A stretch of DNA of 64,000 bases from Gammaproteobacteria bacterium (GCA_015488755.1 WFNB01000112.1:42991-106990), one strand, 5' to 3'. Counted from the first letter of the stretch, positions 46,621 to 55,705 are shown. The notes: generated from the letters alone by a model not told the origin. A program made the numbers and translations.

Positions 46621-48135
46621 ATGTTAGAAAGTTATGTAAAAAAGATACTCAAAGCACGTGTGTATGAGATTGTTGAGAAAGTGCCACTGGACTCAGCCGT
46701 TAATTTATCTCTGCGCACGGGTAATACTATTTTATTAAAAAGAGAAGACTTACAGCCGGTTTTTTCGTTTAAATTGCGTGGTGCCTATAACAAAATGGTG
46801 CAGTTGACCCAGCAGGAAAAAAACTGTGGGGTTATTGCTGCTTCTGCGGGTAATCATGCTCAGGGGGTTGCCTTATCAGCTAATAAAATTGGTGTTAAGG
46901 CTGTCATTGTTATGCCTAAAACAACCCCAGAGATTAAAGTTACGGCAGTGAAACGTTTAGGTGCTGAGGTGATCTTATCAGGCAATAGCTATGATGAAGC
47001 TTGTCAACATGCGAGAGTGCTTGAAAAAGAGCAAGGCTATACCTTTATTCATCCCTATGATGACCCAGATGTTATTGCGGGCCAGGGGACCATTGCTATG
47101 GAAATCATGCAGCAATGCCAAACGGAACCAGAGGCTATTTTTGTACCCGTTGGTGGTGGTGGTTTAATTGCTGGTGTGGCCACCTATGTGAAATATTTGT
47201 ACCCACAAATAAAAATTATTGGTGTGGAACCGGATGATGCTGCTTCAATGCATGATGCTCTACAATCTCAGGAACGTATTATTTTGGATCAAGTCGGCAT
47301 CTTCGCCGATGGTGTTGCGGTAAAACAAGTGGGTAAAGAAACCTTTAGAGTCGCGCAGCAATGTGTTGATGAAGTGATCCTTGTCAATGCTGACGAAATT
47401 TGTGCAGCCATAAAAGACATCTTTGATGATACCAGAACTGTAACAGAGCCAGCAGGGGCATTGGCTGTAGCAGGGCTAAAAAAATATCTTAAAGCACATG
47501 AGATAAACAATAAAACCTTTGTGGCCATTAATAGTGGTGCTAATATTAACTTCGATCGTTTGCGCCATGTGGCCGAGCGTGCTGAATTAGGTGAACACCG
47601 AGAGTTATTATTCTCAGCAACGATTGATGAACGCCCGGGTAGTTTCCTTCAGTTTTGTAAAATTGTCGGTACTCGTGGTATTACAGAGTTTAACTATCGT
47701 TACTCTCATGATGCTCAGGCGCACGTCTTTGTGGGGGTAAAAACATCCAATGCCGAAGAAGAAAAAGAGGTGCTGTTTCAAGCCTTAAGAAGCAAGGGCT
47801 ATCCAGTGATTGATTTGAGTGATAATGAAATTGCTAAATTGCATTTGCGCCATATGGTGGGTGGTCATGCGCCGGATATTCATAATGAACATCTCTATCG
47901 TTTTGAATTCCCTGAACGTCCCGGTGCCTTACTGCGCTTTTTAAGTGGCATGGGGCAAAATTGGAATATCAGTTTGTTTCATTATCGCAATCATGGCGCT
48001 GCCTTTGGGCGTGTTTTGGCCGGCATTCAAGTACCTGAACATGAATTGGGTGACTTTCATCAATATCTAGATAAGTTAGCTTATAACTATTGGGATGAGA
48101 CGCAGAACACAGCCTATAAAGAATTTTTGGGTTAG
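46621..48135 (+). CDS. ilvA: Threonine ammonia-lyase, biosynthetic
   Basis: A 504-residue PLP enzyme, first step of isoleucine synthesis. The PLP Lys is in FSFKLRGAYN near residue 51, and VGGGGLIAGVATY near 178-190 binds the cofactor phosphate. Two ACT-like regulatory domains occupy the C terminus (LLFSATIDERPGSFLQF and YRFEFPERPGALLRF), as in the isoleucine-inhibited form. No attenuator peptide is evident upstream, and the ribosome site is weak. Confidence 0.97.
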   Translation: MLESYVKKILKARVYEIVEKVPLDSAVNLSLRTGNTILLKREDLQPVFSFKLRGAYNKMVQLTQQEKNCGVIAASAGNHAQGVALSANKIGVKAVIVMPKTTPEIKVTAVKRLGAEVILSGNSYDEACQHARVLEKEQGYTFIHPYDDPDVIAGQGTIAMEIMQQCQTEPEAIFVPVGGGGLIAGVATYVKYLYPQIKIIGVEPDDAASMHDALQSQERIILDQVGIFADGVAVKQVGKETFRVAQQCVDEVILVNADEICAAIKDIFDDTRTVTEPAGALAVAGLKKYLKAHEINNKTFVAINSGANINFDRLRHVAERAELGEHRELLFSATIDERPGSFLQFCKIVGTRGITEFNYRYSHDAQAHVFVGVKTSNAEEEKEVLFQALRSKGYPVIDLSDNEIAKLHLRHMVGGHAPDIHNEHLYRFEFPERPGALLRFLSGMGQNWNISLFHYRNHGAAFGRVLAGIQVPEHELGDFHQYLDKLAYNYWDETQNTAYKEFLG

Positions 48136-48350
48136 CCCTGCTTCAGTTCTTAAAAATGTAGGAAAAGTCTTGCAATAAAATAGAAATATTGGCAATATAC
48201 CCTTCGAATGTAGGTGTTTATACTTAGCCAAGTATCTAATCTGCCAACAAATCTGGAAAGGACGCTCTGGAATCAGTATTTTGACATGGATGCTCTAAAA
48301 TAATAATAGAATTTAATTGAGTTAATCTTAGTGTTTTTATGAGGGTTTGA

Positions 48351-48542
48351 ATGAGTTCTTACAATTCATATAGTTCAAAAATATATCGTCCAGAAAAAGA
48401 TGCAGTCAGTCGTAAACAAGGTATCATTCGACAGCCATTAGGCAGTAAAAGAAGTGTATTTAAACACGATCCTTTAGTTGTATTAACCTATTTTGTGTTA
48501 CTGGGTGTCGTTATTAGTGGCTTAACTTCCTTTGGTTTATAA
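48351..48542 (+). CDS. Small single-span membrane protein, unknown
   Basis: A 63-residue protein with a GAGGG ribosome site a few bases before its ATG. The N-terminal 40 residues are polar and basic (Tyr/Ser-rich, then RKQGIIRQPLGSKRSVFK), and the C-terminal 20 form one hydrophobic span (VLTYFVLLGVVISGL). Positive charges before the span suggest a cytoplasmic N terminus. I do not recognise it. It lies between ilvA and fau, convergent with fau. A real gene is likely because of the site and the consistent membrane topology, but no family supports it. Confidence 0.65.
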   Translation: MSSYNSYSSKIYRPEKDAVSRKQGIIRQPLGSKRSVFKHDPLVVLTYFVLLGVVISGLTSFGL

Positions 48543-48570
48543 GCAGGTAAGAGCTAAGCATAAGTGAACC

Positions 48571-49173
48571 TTAACTGAAATATTCATGACTAGAAAAATA
48601 GTCAACGCCCTGTTCTGTGACCACGGCATGCAAGCTAATATCCCAAGCATTTTTTTCTAAGCTATTCACTCTTTGTAACTCATGGGCAATGCCTACAAAA
48701 ATGGGTTTTACATGACTGTTGCAATTGTTTTTCAAGTGTTCTAAGGCTCGATCATAATAACCACCTCCCATACCCATCCGATTGCCTTGATTATCAAAGC
48801 CCACTAAGGGTGCCAACACCAAGTCTATTTCCAGTGCTGTTTTTAAGTCTGCTTTCTTATAAGCCGGTTCAAGAATAGCAAAACAATTTTTTTTTAATGC
48901 TATGTCCTTATGATATAGAGCAAAGTGCATAAGCCCTTTTTCTTTATTGCTAATGATAGGCAAATAGCAACGCTTATTTTGCTTAAGTGTCTCTTTGAGT
49001 AATGAGGATATATCCACTTCACCATCGCTAGGCAGGTAGAGTGCGATGCTCTTTGCTTGTTGGTAAAAAGAACTCTGAGTGATTGTATGGATGATTTTTT
49101 GGCTGTGTTGTTGCTGTTGCTTAGGTGATAATTGCTGACGTTTGTTACGTAGTTGTTTTCTTAAAGAGTGCAT
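48571..49173 (-). CDS. fau: 5-formyltetrahydrofolate cyclo-ligase
   Basis: A 200-residue enzyme converting 5-formyl-THF to 5,10-methenyl-THF with ATP. LRKQLRNKRQQLSPKQQQQHS near 4-24, YLPSDGEVDISSLL near 49-62 and the phosphate-binding GNRMGMGGGYYDRAL near 130-144 identify it. It is the gene classically found directly downstream of 6S RNA (ygfA in E. coli), and here too ssrS lies just upstream on the same strand, so they are probably co-transcribed. Confidence 0.95.
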   Translation of the reverse strand: MHSLRKQLRNKRQQLSPKQQQQHSQKIIHTITQSSFYQQAKSIALYLPSDGEVDISSLLKETLKQNKRCYLPIISNKEKGLMHFALYHKDIALKKNCFAILEPAYKKADLKTALEIDLVLAPLVGFDNQGNRMGMGGGYYDRALEHLKNNCNSHVKPIFVGIAHELQRVNSLEKNAWDISLHAVVTEQGVDYFSSHEYFS

Positions 49174-49239
49174 AGATAAATTATCATTGGATAGAGCCTA
49201 CGATGCGCTGTTGAATGGCTTAAAGAAGTAGAAAATAAG

Positions 49240-49458
49240 GGTGGAAGACCAGCTAAACCGTCGTTCGCTTTCGCTCTTGAACCTATCGGTTCAAGTGGAG
49301 ACATGACTGGACAATTAGGCTTTCTGCTCATTTTGTTTATCTAAAAAAACAAACAAAAGGCAGGCATGCACACATGTTCAGGCGCGCATCTCCGGGGTAA
49401 AAGATTACGGCTCAAGAAGTACCCAGGAACTAACCTGTTTAGCTAGAGCTTCCACACA
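49240..49458 (-). ncRNA. ssrS: 6S RNA
   Basis: The gene sits between zapA and fau on their strand, the conserved gammaproteobacterial position. The ends pair (5' side TGGAAGCTCTAGCT with 3' side AGCTGGTCTTCCA), giving the closing stem of the long hairpin. The 3' half contains CTTGAACC...GGTTCAAG (49276-49295), which is nearly the same as the matching hairpin of E. coli 6S RNA. 6S RNA mimics an open promoter and sequesters sigma-70 RNA polymerase in stationary phase. About 219 nt, longer than E. coli's ~184. Exact ends are estimated. Confidence 0.88.
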
Positions 49459-49463
49459 CACCC

Positions 49464-49491
49464 AGTATAACATTTTTGGCTTATGGGGCAA
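49464..49491 (-). promoter_or_regulatory. 6S RNA promoter
   Basis: On the minus strand TTGCCC (49491-49486) and TATACT (49469-49464) are 16 bases apart, with transcription expected at about 49458, matching the start of the closing stem. Confidence 0.65.
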
Positions 49492-49527
49492 AAATAAAAA
49501 AGAAAACTTGATGTTATTTATTCAGTT

Positions 49528-49842
49528 TTAGGAGAGTTCCATTTGTTTGCTTTCATTGACCACACCGTCAATTTTTTCTCTTAATTGGCGTAAGTGGAGG
49601 GCTAATTGGTTATTAGAACTGCTTTGTTGTTGCTGTTGTAATAGGTCGTGTGCCAGATTAAGGGCTGCCATAACCGCAATTCGATCACTACCAATGACTT
49701 TACCGGACTGTTTGATTTCCAACATTTTATCATTGAGTAGGCTAGCAGAGTCTTCTAAGCTACTTTTGTGATTTGGGGCACAGGCAATACGGTAATCTTT
49801 TGCCAGTATTTTGACCGTAACGGGGATGCTTTCTTCTTTCAT
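49528..49842 (-). CDS. zapA: Cell division protein ZapA
   Basis: A 104-residue FtsZ-ring stabiliser. VTVKILAKDYRIACAPNHKSSLEDSA opens the conserved beta-hairpin region, then a long coiled coil (GSDRIAVMAALNLAHDLL near 50-67 and a Gln/Ser-rich loop). Start overlaps the stop of the coiled-coil gene upstream by four bases, so the two are coupled. Upstream of 6S RNA as usual. Confidence 0.93.
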   Translation of the reverse strand: MKEESIPVTVKILAKDYRIACAPNHKSSLEDSASLLNDKMLEIKQSGKVIGSDRIAVMAALNLAHDLLQQQQQSSSNNQLALHLRQLREKIDGVVNESKQMELS

Positions 49843-50075
49843 CCATTAGACTCCATAGCTTTTAGGCGATTAATAATGGCCTCGACACGGGTGCGTGCTG
49901 TTTCAGTTTTTTCCATTAACCGAGAACGTTCCACTTGTAGAAACTCTTGTTGTGAGCGTAACTGGACGTTTTCTTCTTTGAGTTGGTTGATGGTCTCAAG
50001 TAAAATACCGACACTATCATCTAAACGTTTAAGTTCAATATCTGTATTTGAAGCTGTTGCTGTATGATCTACCAT
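49839..50075 (-). CDS. TIGR02449-family coiled-coil protein (ZapB-like)
   Basis: A 78-residue protein, almost entirely one coiled coil: IELKRLDDSVGILLETINQ then LKEENVQLRSQQEFLQVERS. I recall this family as TIGR02449, always upstream of zapA in gammaproteobacteria and ZapB-like in shape. The link to the division ring is inferred from position and overlap with zapA. Divergent from ygfB. Confidence 0.85.
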   Translation of the reverse strand: MVDHTATASNTDIELKRLDDSVGILLETINQLKEENVQLRSQQEFLQVERSRLMEKTETARTRVEAIINRLKAMESNG

Positions 50076-50304
50076 AATGCAGAAGAACCTGTTACATTAA
50101 TTTTTGGGAAGTCAGGGCAACAATATGCTTTTTACGGCCTATCGAGTGCTCCTTAAACCCCTATATTAAAAGCCCTTGTGACAATGGTCAATGGTTAAAA
50201 CAACAATCTATATAGGAATTGCAGATTAGTGGGGTATAATTCCTATATTGAGGCAATATATCACACGATATTAGCCATATTAATGAAAAGTGGAAAGAGA
50301 TGCG

Positions 50305-50925
50305 ATGTCATCAGAAATAACAATTGAACACGTTGCCACCGATCTGGCACAACTTGGCTGCGAAATATCAGCCTCTGAAGTACATGGTACTTTGTGTGGC
50401 ATACTTTGTGGTAAAAATAATACCACCCTTCATGATTGGTTATCATTGACCTTACTCAAAGAATCTCAGAAGAATAGCCAATCAATACGCTCTCGTGGTT
50501 TATTGCTTGAAGCCATTAGCGGATCATTTGAAGACTTTTTTTTAATGACCATTAGCGCACTTGCTGATAATAATCTTAAATTTTATCCACTTTTGCCCGA
50601 AGATGAAGACAAAATGGTTCGCCTTATTGCTATTGCTGAATGGGCACAAGGTTTTTTAATGGGCTTAACTCTAGCAGGTGTCAAAAGTTTTAAGCAATAT
50701 CCTGATGAAGTCACTGAGTTTATCGAAGCGATGGCATCTATTTCTACAGCCAGTGATTATGAATTAGCCGGTGATGAGTCAGATGAAGAGGCTATTTTTG
50801 AATTTACTGAATTTATTCGTATGGGGGTACTCTTTATTAATGAAGAAATAAACCCAATGCGAGTGCCTGTGGATATTCCAGAGTCCATATCGACCTCCTT
50901 AGCCAATAGCAAATATAAGCATTAA
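50305..50925 (+). CDS. ygfB: UPF0149/YgfB family protein
   Basis: A 206-residue all-helical protein of the YgfB family, with the family blocks EVHGTLCGILCG near 33-44 and a C-terminal EAIFEFTEFIRMGVLFINEE. The fold is known from structures; in Pseudomonas aeruginosa YgfB is reported to affect beta-lactamase expression through AlpA. The ATG at 50305 is preferred to the upstream GTG at 50290 because the AAAGAGA site lies closer. First gene of ygfB-pepP-ubiH-ubiI. Confidence 0.9.
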   Translation: MSSEITIEHVATDLAQLGCEISASEVHGTLCGILCGKNNTTLHDWLSLTLLKESQKNSQSIRSRGLLLEAISGSFEDFFLMTISALADNNLKFYPLLPEDEDKMVRLIAIAEWAQGFLMGLTLAGVKSFKQYPDEVTEFIEAMASISTASDYELAGDESDEEAIFEFTEFIRMGVLFINEEINPMRVPVDIPESISTSLANSKYKH

Positions 50926-50946
50926 TAAGCACAAATAATAGAAATA

Positions 50947-52380
50947 ATGATTGATATAAAAGAATTTACTAGACGTAGAAAGAACTTAATGCAGGATATG
51001 GATGCCGATAGCATTGCCATTCTTGCTACCGCAGGTGAACAGGTTCGAAACCGTGATGTTAATTATGCCTTTAGACCGGATAGCGATTTTTTATACCTGA
51101 CCGGTTTTTGGGAGCCCGAAGCGGTCTTGGTGTTGATCCCCGGTCGTAAGCACGGAGAATATGTCCTATTTTGTCGTGAGAAAGATGAAACCCAAGAGGT
51201 CTGGCATGGGCGTCGGGCAGGGCAAGAAGGTGTCTTAGACTCCTATGGTGCCGATGACTCGTTTCCTATTACTGATATTGATGAAATATTACCGGGTCTT
51301 ATGGAAAATAAAACTCGTGTTTATTACACCATGGGTATCCACACCGATTTTGATCAGCGTCTAATGGGTTGGGTTAATCAGCTGAAACAAAAGATCAGAA
51401 TGGGCGTCAATGCCCCTGGAGAATTTGTTGCCTTGGATCATCTTTTACATGAGATGCGCTTATTTAAGTCTTTAAATGAAATAAGGATGATGAAAAAAGC
51501 AGCCACCGTTTCCTGTCGGGCACATCAGCGCTTAATGAAAATATGCCAAGCAGAACTGTATGAATATCAGCTTGAGGCCGAATTTATTCATGAATGCATG
51601 TTTAATGGTTGTCGAGACTTAGCCTATCCTTCGATTGTCGGCAGTGGTGAAAATGGCTGTATTTTACACTATACCGAAAATAACCGCTTATTAAGTTCCG
51701 GTGATCTGGTCTTAGTCGATGCCGGAGGAGAATATCAGGGCTATGCCTCTGATATTACTCGAACCTATCCAGTTAGTGGCCAATTTTCAACAGAACAAAA
51801 AGCACTTTATGAGCTGGTGTTAGAGGCACAATTAGCCGCCATTGAGATGGTGTATCCCGGCAGTCATTGGAATGCGCCTCATGAAGCCGCAGTAAAAGTC
51901 ATTACCCGCGGTTTGGTGCGCTTAGGTTTGCTTAAAGGACGTGTCGATAAACTCATTAAAGACGAAGCTTATAAAGCGTTTTATATGCATCGCACAGGGC
52001 ATTGGCTAGGCTTGGATGTGCATGATGTAGGTGATTATAAAGTTGATAATGAATGGCGTATGCTCGAAGCAGGCATGGTGCTGACCATAGAACCGGGCAT
52101 TTATACCGGAGACAATCGTAGGATCGCTAAAAAATGGCGTAATATTGGTATTCGCATTGAAGATGATGTACGGGTTACTCGTGGTGGTCATGAAGTGTTA
52201 ACCAGTAATGCGCCCAAAACCGTTGCTGAAATTGAAGCGATTATGGCCTCTGGACAAACAGGGAACATCGAGGATAAGATTTCTGAACCCGTTAAAAAAA
52301 CAATGGCTAAGAAAAAGGCAAGGAAAAAAACAGCCAGTAAGAGAACAACACTAAGAAAAAAATCAATACGCAGAAAATAG
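50947..52380 (+). CDS. pepP: Xaa-Pro aminopeptidase P with Lys-rich tail
   Basis: A 477-residue Mn-dependent peptidase releasing residues before proline. The pita-bread domain shows LVDAGGEYQGYASDITRTYPV (Asp ligands, near 255-275), HRTGHWLGLDVHDVG (His ligand), TIEPGIYTG (Glu) and GIRIEDDV (Glu). The last ~35 residues are an unusual Lys/Arg-rich tail (AKKKARKKTASKRTTLRKK) absent from E. coli PepP. Twenty-two bases after ygfB. Confidence 0.95.
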   Translation: MIDIKEFTRRRKNLMQDMDADSIAILATAGEQVRNRDVNYAFRPDSDFLYLTGFWEPEAVLVLIPGRKHGEYVLFCREKDETQEVWHGRRAGQEGVLDSYGADDSFPITDIDEILPGLMENKTRVYYTMGIHTDFDQRLMGWVNQLKQKIRMGVNAPGEFVALDHLLHEMRLFKSLNEIRMMKKAATVSCRAHQRLMKICQAELYEYQLEAEFIHECMFNGCRDLAYPSIVGSGENGCILHYTENNRLLSSGDLVLVDAGGEYQGYASDITRTYPVSGQFSTEQKALYELVLEAQLAAIEMVYPGSHWNAPHEAAVKVITRGLVRLGLLKGRVDKLIKDEAYKAFYMHRTGHWLGLDVHDVGDYKVDNEWRMLEAGMVLTIEPGIYTGDNRRIAKKWRNIGIRIEDDVRVTRGGHEVLTSNAPKTVAEIEAIMASGQTGNIEDKISEPVKKTMAKKKARKKTASKRTTLRKKSIRRK

Positions 52381-52419
52381 TCGTGCTTAAATCGTGCGAA
52401 TAGAGTCGGATAAGAAAAA

Positions 52420-53676
52420 ATGAGTAAGGCAAAACGAATATCCTTTGAGGTGATTATTGTAGGAGGCGGTATGGCAGGCGCTTCTATGGCACTGGCATTA
52501 GCGCCTTTAGGCTTAAGTGTCGCCGTTATTGAGGCTCACTCTTATCAGGCTAGCAGTCAGGCCAGTTTTGATGATCGCTGTTTGGCTTTGGCATGGAGTT
52601 CCAGACAAATTTATCAGGCTATGGGCATTTGGACTAAACTGGAACAACGTGATGGCGATGGTTTTGAAGCCATAAAGAAAATTCATATTTCTGATCGAGG
52701 TCATATCGGGGTAACTCGTTTGGATCACCAACAAGAAGCGGTTGAGGCCTTAGGTTATGTGGTAGAAAGCCGAGTGGTGGGTGATGTCTTGCAAGATGAA
52801 ATGCAACACCATAAAAATATTACCTTATACTGTCCAGCCACGATTGAGCAATTGGATTGCCAGCCTGAACAGGTGGCTGTAAGCATACGCTATCAAACCA
52901 AAAAGATCCCACTAAAAGCAAAATTATTGATCCTTGCTGATGGGCTTAATTCACAAACCAGAGCATCCTTGGGCATTCAAATTAATCAACGCTCCTATGC
53001 ACAAACGGCAATTATTGCCAATATTAAAACCCAAAAAGCCCATCAAAATATTGCCTATGAACGTTTTACTGACTCGGGTCCACTGGCATTATTGCCTCTG
53101 AGTCAAGCACGTTGCTCATTGGTGTGGACAGCGCGAGATGACCAAGTGGCTGACATTATGGCCATGTCAGATTCTGTCTTTGCCTCTGCCCTGCAACAAC
53201 GCTTTGGACAACGACTGGGGGAAATTACTCAGGTCGGTCATCGAACAGCCTACCCCTTAGTACGGATGAGTATTAATAATGACACTCTGGCACATCAGAA
53301 TCGTGTTGCCCTCATTGGTAATGCGGCTCATGGGGTACACCCTGTGGCGGGGCAGGGTTTTAACTTGGGTTTGCGTGATATTTCTGCTCTGGCAGAATTA
53401 ATTAGTGCCGATCAGCAGGCCGATCCCGGAGCAGAGCAATTATTAGCCCGCTATTGGCAGTGGCGCCAAGCGGATATTAAACAGGTGACTCAGATCACCG
53501 ATGGCCTGATTACACTCTTTTCCAATCAATCCAAGGCATTGGCTGTGTTGCGCAGCAGTGGCTTACTTATGACCGATATTATTGCGCCTTTGAAACACAT
53601 TATTGCTCATGAAGCGATGGGCACTGGTTTCTTGCAGGGGCGACTCAGTAAAATGGCCGTGGGACAATTTCTATAA
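52420..53676 (+). CDS. ubiH: 2-octaprenyl-6-methoxyphenol hydroxylase
   Basis: A 418-residue FAD monooxygenase of ubiquinone synthesis. VIIVGGGMAGASMALALA near 11-28 binds ADP of FAD, LADGLNSQTR near 171-180 matches the DG motif, and ALIGNAAHGVHPVAGQGFNLGLRD near 299-322 is the UbiH/COQ6 family signature. It is followed by a paralogue and preceded by pepP, the conserved order. The pair (UbiH, UbiI) hydroxylates C1 and C5 of the ring; together with Coq7 they show the aerobic pathway. Confidence 0.93.
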   Translation: MSKAKRISFEVIIVGGGMAGASMALALAPLGLSVAVIEAHSYQASSQASFDDRCLALAWSSRQIYQAMGIWTKLEQRDGDGFEAIKKIHISDRGHIGVTRLDHQQEAVEALGYVVESRVVGDVLQDEMQHHKNITLYCPATIEQLDCQPEQVAVSIRYQTKKIPLKAKLLILADGLNSQTRASLGIQINQRSYAQTAIIANIKTQKAHQNIAYERFTDSGPLALLPLSQARCSLVWTARDDQVADIMAMSDSVFASALQQRFGQRLGEITQVGHRTAYPLVRMSINNDTLAHQNRVALIGNAAHGVHPVAGQGFNLGLRDISALAELISADQQADPGAEQLLARYWQWRQADIKQVTQITDGLITLFSNQSKALAVLRSSGLLMTDIIAPLKHIIAHEAMGTGFLQGRLSKMAVGQFL

Positions 53677-53687
53677 AAGAACCCGTT

Positions 53688-54989
53688 ATGACAAAGACAA
53701 AAACATCACCACCACCAATAATAACACAGCAAAACAACCTTACTCGCTACGATATAATTATTGTAGGCGGAGGCATGGTCGGTGCCAGCCTTGCCTGTGC
53801 GCTAGCCAATAGCACCTTAAAGATTGCCGTCATTGAAGCACAGCAAAGTGATTTTAACTGGCCTGATGGTTCCCATGATAATCGAGTCAGCGCCCTGACT
53901 CATGCCAGTGAACATATTTTTAGTCATTTAGGTGTCTGGCAAAGTATGCAGGCGGATGGCGTGGCCAGTTATCATAAAATGAATGTCTGGGATGCCAGTG
54001 GTCAGGGACAAATCCATTTTGATAGTGTTGATGTAGGGCAAATGAATTTGGGACATATTGTTGAAAACCGAGTCATTCAAAAAGCCGTACAAAATAAGTT
54101 GGCTGAGTTTGATAACATTGATCTGTTAATGCCATTGACCTTGCAGGCAATGCAAATCAATCCATCAGCGGATAAAGAAAAAAATACGGCCGTTTTGCTC
54201 AAGACAAATGACGGACAACACTTAGCGACCGATCTAGTTGTGGGTGCAGATGGTGCCAATTCATGGGTTCGTCAACAAGCTAATATTGCTTTGGATACTT
54301 GGGCTTATCACCAAAATGCAGTGGTTTGTACCGTGCAAACCTCAGAGTCTCACCAAGAGACATGTTGGCAACAGTTTATGCCCGAAGGACCTTTGGCCTT
54401 TTTACCTCTATATGATGGTCAAAGTGCCATTGTCTGGTCAACCACTGAGGATAAATCCCAAGCCTTATTAGCGATGGATGAGCAGAGTTTTAATCAAGAA
54501 TTGCAAATGACCTTTGGTAGTTCCTTAGGGCGTATTGAGGTGACTTCTGAGCGGGGAGTCTTTCCTTTGCGCCTGCGACATGCCAAACACTATGTGCAAG
54601 ACCACCTTGCTTTAATTGGTGATGCGGCACATACCGTCCATCCATTGGCTGGGCAAGGTGTTAATTTAGGCTTGCTTGATGCAGTCGTGTTGGCGGAAGA
54701 GGTGCTTCGGGCACAGGAAAAACACCGAGCCTTAGGTGCATTATCTACACTGAGACGTTATGAACGACGACGCAAGGCAGATAATATGGCCATGCTCGCG
54801 GCAATGGATGGTTTTAAGCGATTATTTAGTAATGACATTGCCCCTCTTAAATTACTGCGTAATTCCGGTTTAAACTGGGTTGATAGTTTATTGCCGATTA
54901 AAAATACCCTGATTAAACGTGCCATGGGATTATCAAGTCTGGGCTTAAATGAACCACTGCCCCGTTTGGCACGGGCAAATTATAAGTAA
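53688..54989 (+). CDS. ubiI: UbiI/VisC-type ubiquinone hydroxylase
   Basis: A 433-residue FAD monooxygenase paralogous to UbiH. IIIVGGGMVGASLACALAN near 23-41, VVGADGANSWVRQQA near 183-197 and LIGDAAHTVHPLAGQGVNLGLLDA near 307-330 are the FAD and family signatures. Position after ubiH supports UbiI (C5 hydroxylase). It has an extra ~20 polar residues at the N terminus. Separated from ubiH by 11 bases, and followed by repeat element B3. Confidence 0.9.
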   Translation: MTKTKTSPPPIITQQNNLTRYDIIIVGGGMVGASLACALANSTLKIAVIEAQQSDFNWPDGSHDNRVSALTHASEHIFSHLGVWQSMQADGVASYHKMNVWDASGQGQIHFDSVDVGQMNLGHIVENRVIQKAVQNKLAEFDNIDLLMPLTLQAMQINPSADKEKNTAVLLKTNDGQHLATDLVVGADGANSWVRQQANIALDTWAYHQNAVVCTVQTSESHQETCWQQFMPEGPLAFLPLYDGQSAIVWSTTEDKSQALLAMDEQSFNQELQMTFGSSLGRIEVTSERGVFPLRLRHAKHYVQDHLALIGDAAHTVHPLAGQGVNLGLLDAVVLAEEVLRAQEKHRALGALSTLRRYERRRKADNMAMLAAMDGFKRLFSNDIAPLKLLRNSGLNWVDSLLPIKNTLIKRAMGLSSLGLNEPLPRLARANYK

Positions 54990-55012
54990 GCCAAAGCTCC
55001 CTATTAATACTT

Positions 55013-55163
55013 CATAGGTAGGTACTTAAGCATGTCTGAGGCAGGATAACTCTGTATTTACTACGCAAGACGCCGTAAATCCATCCTTGGAGGCTTTATT
55101 ACCACATCCATGTGGCAAAAACTTCCTCCGTAAACAAGAGTTATCCTTAAGTACCTACGTATG
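55013..55163 (+). mobile_element. MITE-like palindromic element, family B copy 3
   Basis: A 151-base element in the convergent gap of ubiI and the ferritin-like gene. It carries the same ends as B2 and differs from it by only a few bases. It is flanked by a perfect 10-base direct repeat ATTAATACTT (55003-55012 and 55164-55173). The left arm of core hairpin 2 has one G-to-A change, and one base of the inner right arm is deleted. Confidence 0.9.
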
Positions 55164-55180
55164 ATTAATACTTAGAATGG

Positions 55181-55705
55181 CTATTCTGGAGTATTGGGTG
55201 GATCAAAATCGTCTTGTTTACAGTCGTCATCAGGATCAAATTTATCTTGTAAGGCTTGTATTTGTGCCATTAGCTTTTTGTCCTGAGTTAGTAGTTCTTT
55301 AGCTGTCTGACGGATTGCCGGTGTGGCACCCTGTTGACTCTGATGATCAAAAAAAACAGCAAAACGTTGCTCATTATAAAGGGTCAGTTTGAGAGCTTGT
55401 TGTGGTGACATTAGATAATGTGCTTGTTCCATACAGGCACAATCAGCGGGTTCTGCACATGACCATTGGGCATCCCAAGGCGGAATGACGGGCAATGTCA
55501 TTGCGCTTGCACGTTGCTCGATATCATTTATAGAATGCTTAAGCCACGCTCTTATCTGTAAAAAAACAGCCGCTGCTTTAGCATTATGATGCTCTCTTAA
55601 GCTATGTTCTAAGTCATGCAATCGATCATCTGATTCACATTTCATCGCATGTGCTTGAGCTAATAATTGTTCAATAGAATGGATTGTTAATGGTGTGTTA
55701 CTCAT
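55181..55705 (-). CDS. Ferritin-like protein with altered iron ligands (kor-associated)
   Basis: A 174-residue protein that I read as a rubrerythrin-like four-helix bundle: LEHSLREHHNAKAAAVFLQIRAW near 32-54 and SPQQALKLTLYNEQRFAVFFDHQSQQGATPAIRQTAKEL near 99-137 follow the periodicity of two ferritin half-repeats. Several Glu/His ligand positions are replaced (Lys in MKCESDD, Leu in WLKHS, Asp-Lys-Lys in TQDKKLM), so a di-iron site is doubtful. A Cys-rich loop CAEPADCAC lies near 82-90. Its start overlaps korB by four bases, so it is made together with KorAB. Function unknown; family call is inference. Confidence 0.65.
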   Translation of the reverse strand: MSNTPLTIHSIEQLLAQAHAMKCESDDRLHDLEHSLREHHNAKAAAVFLQIRAWLKHSINDIEQRASAMTLPVIPPWDAQWSCAEPADCACMEQAHYLMSPQQALKLTLYNEQRFAVFFDHQSQQGATPAIRQTAKELLTQDKKLMAQIQALQDKFDPDDDCKQDDFDPPNTPE

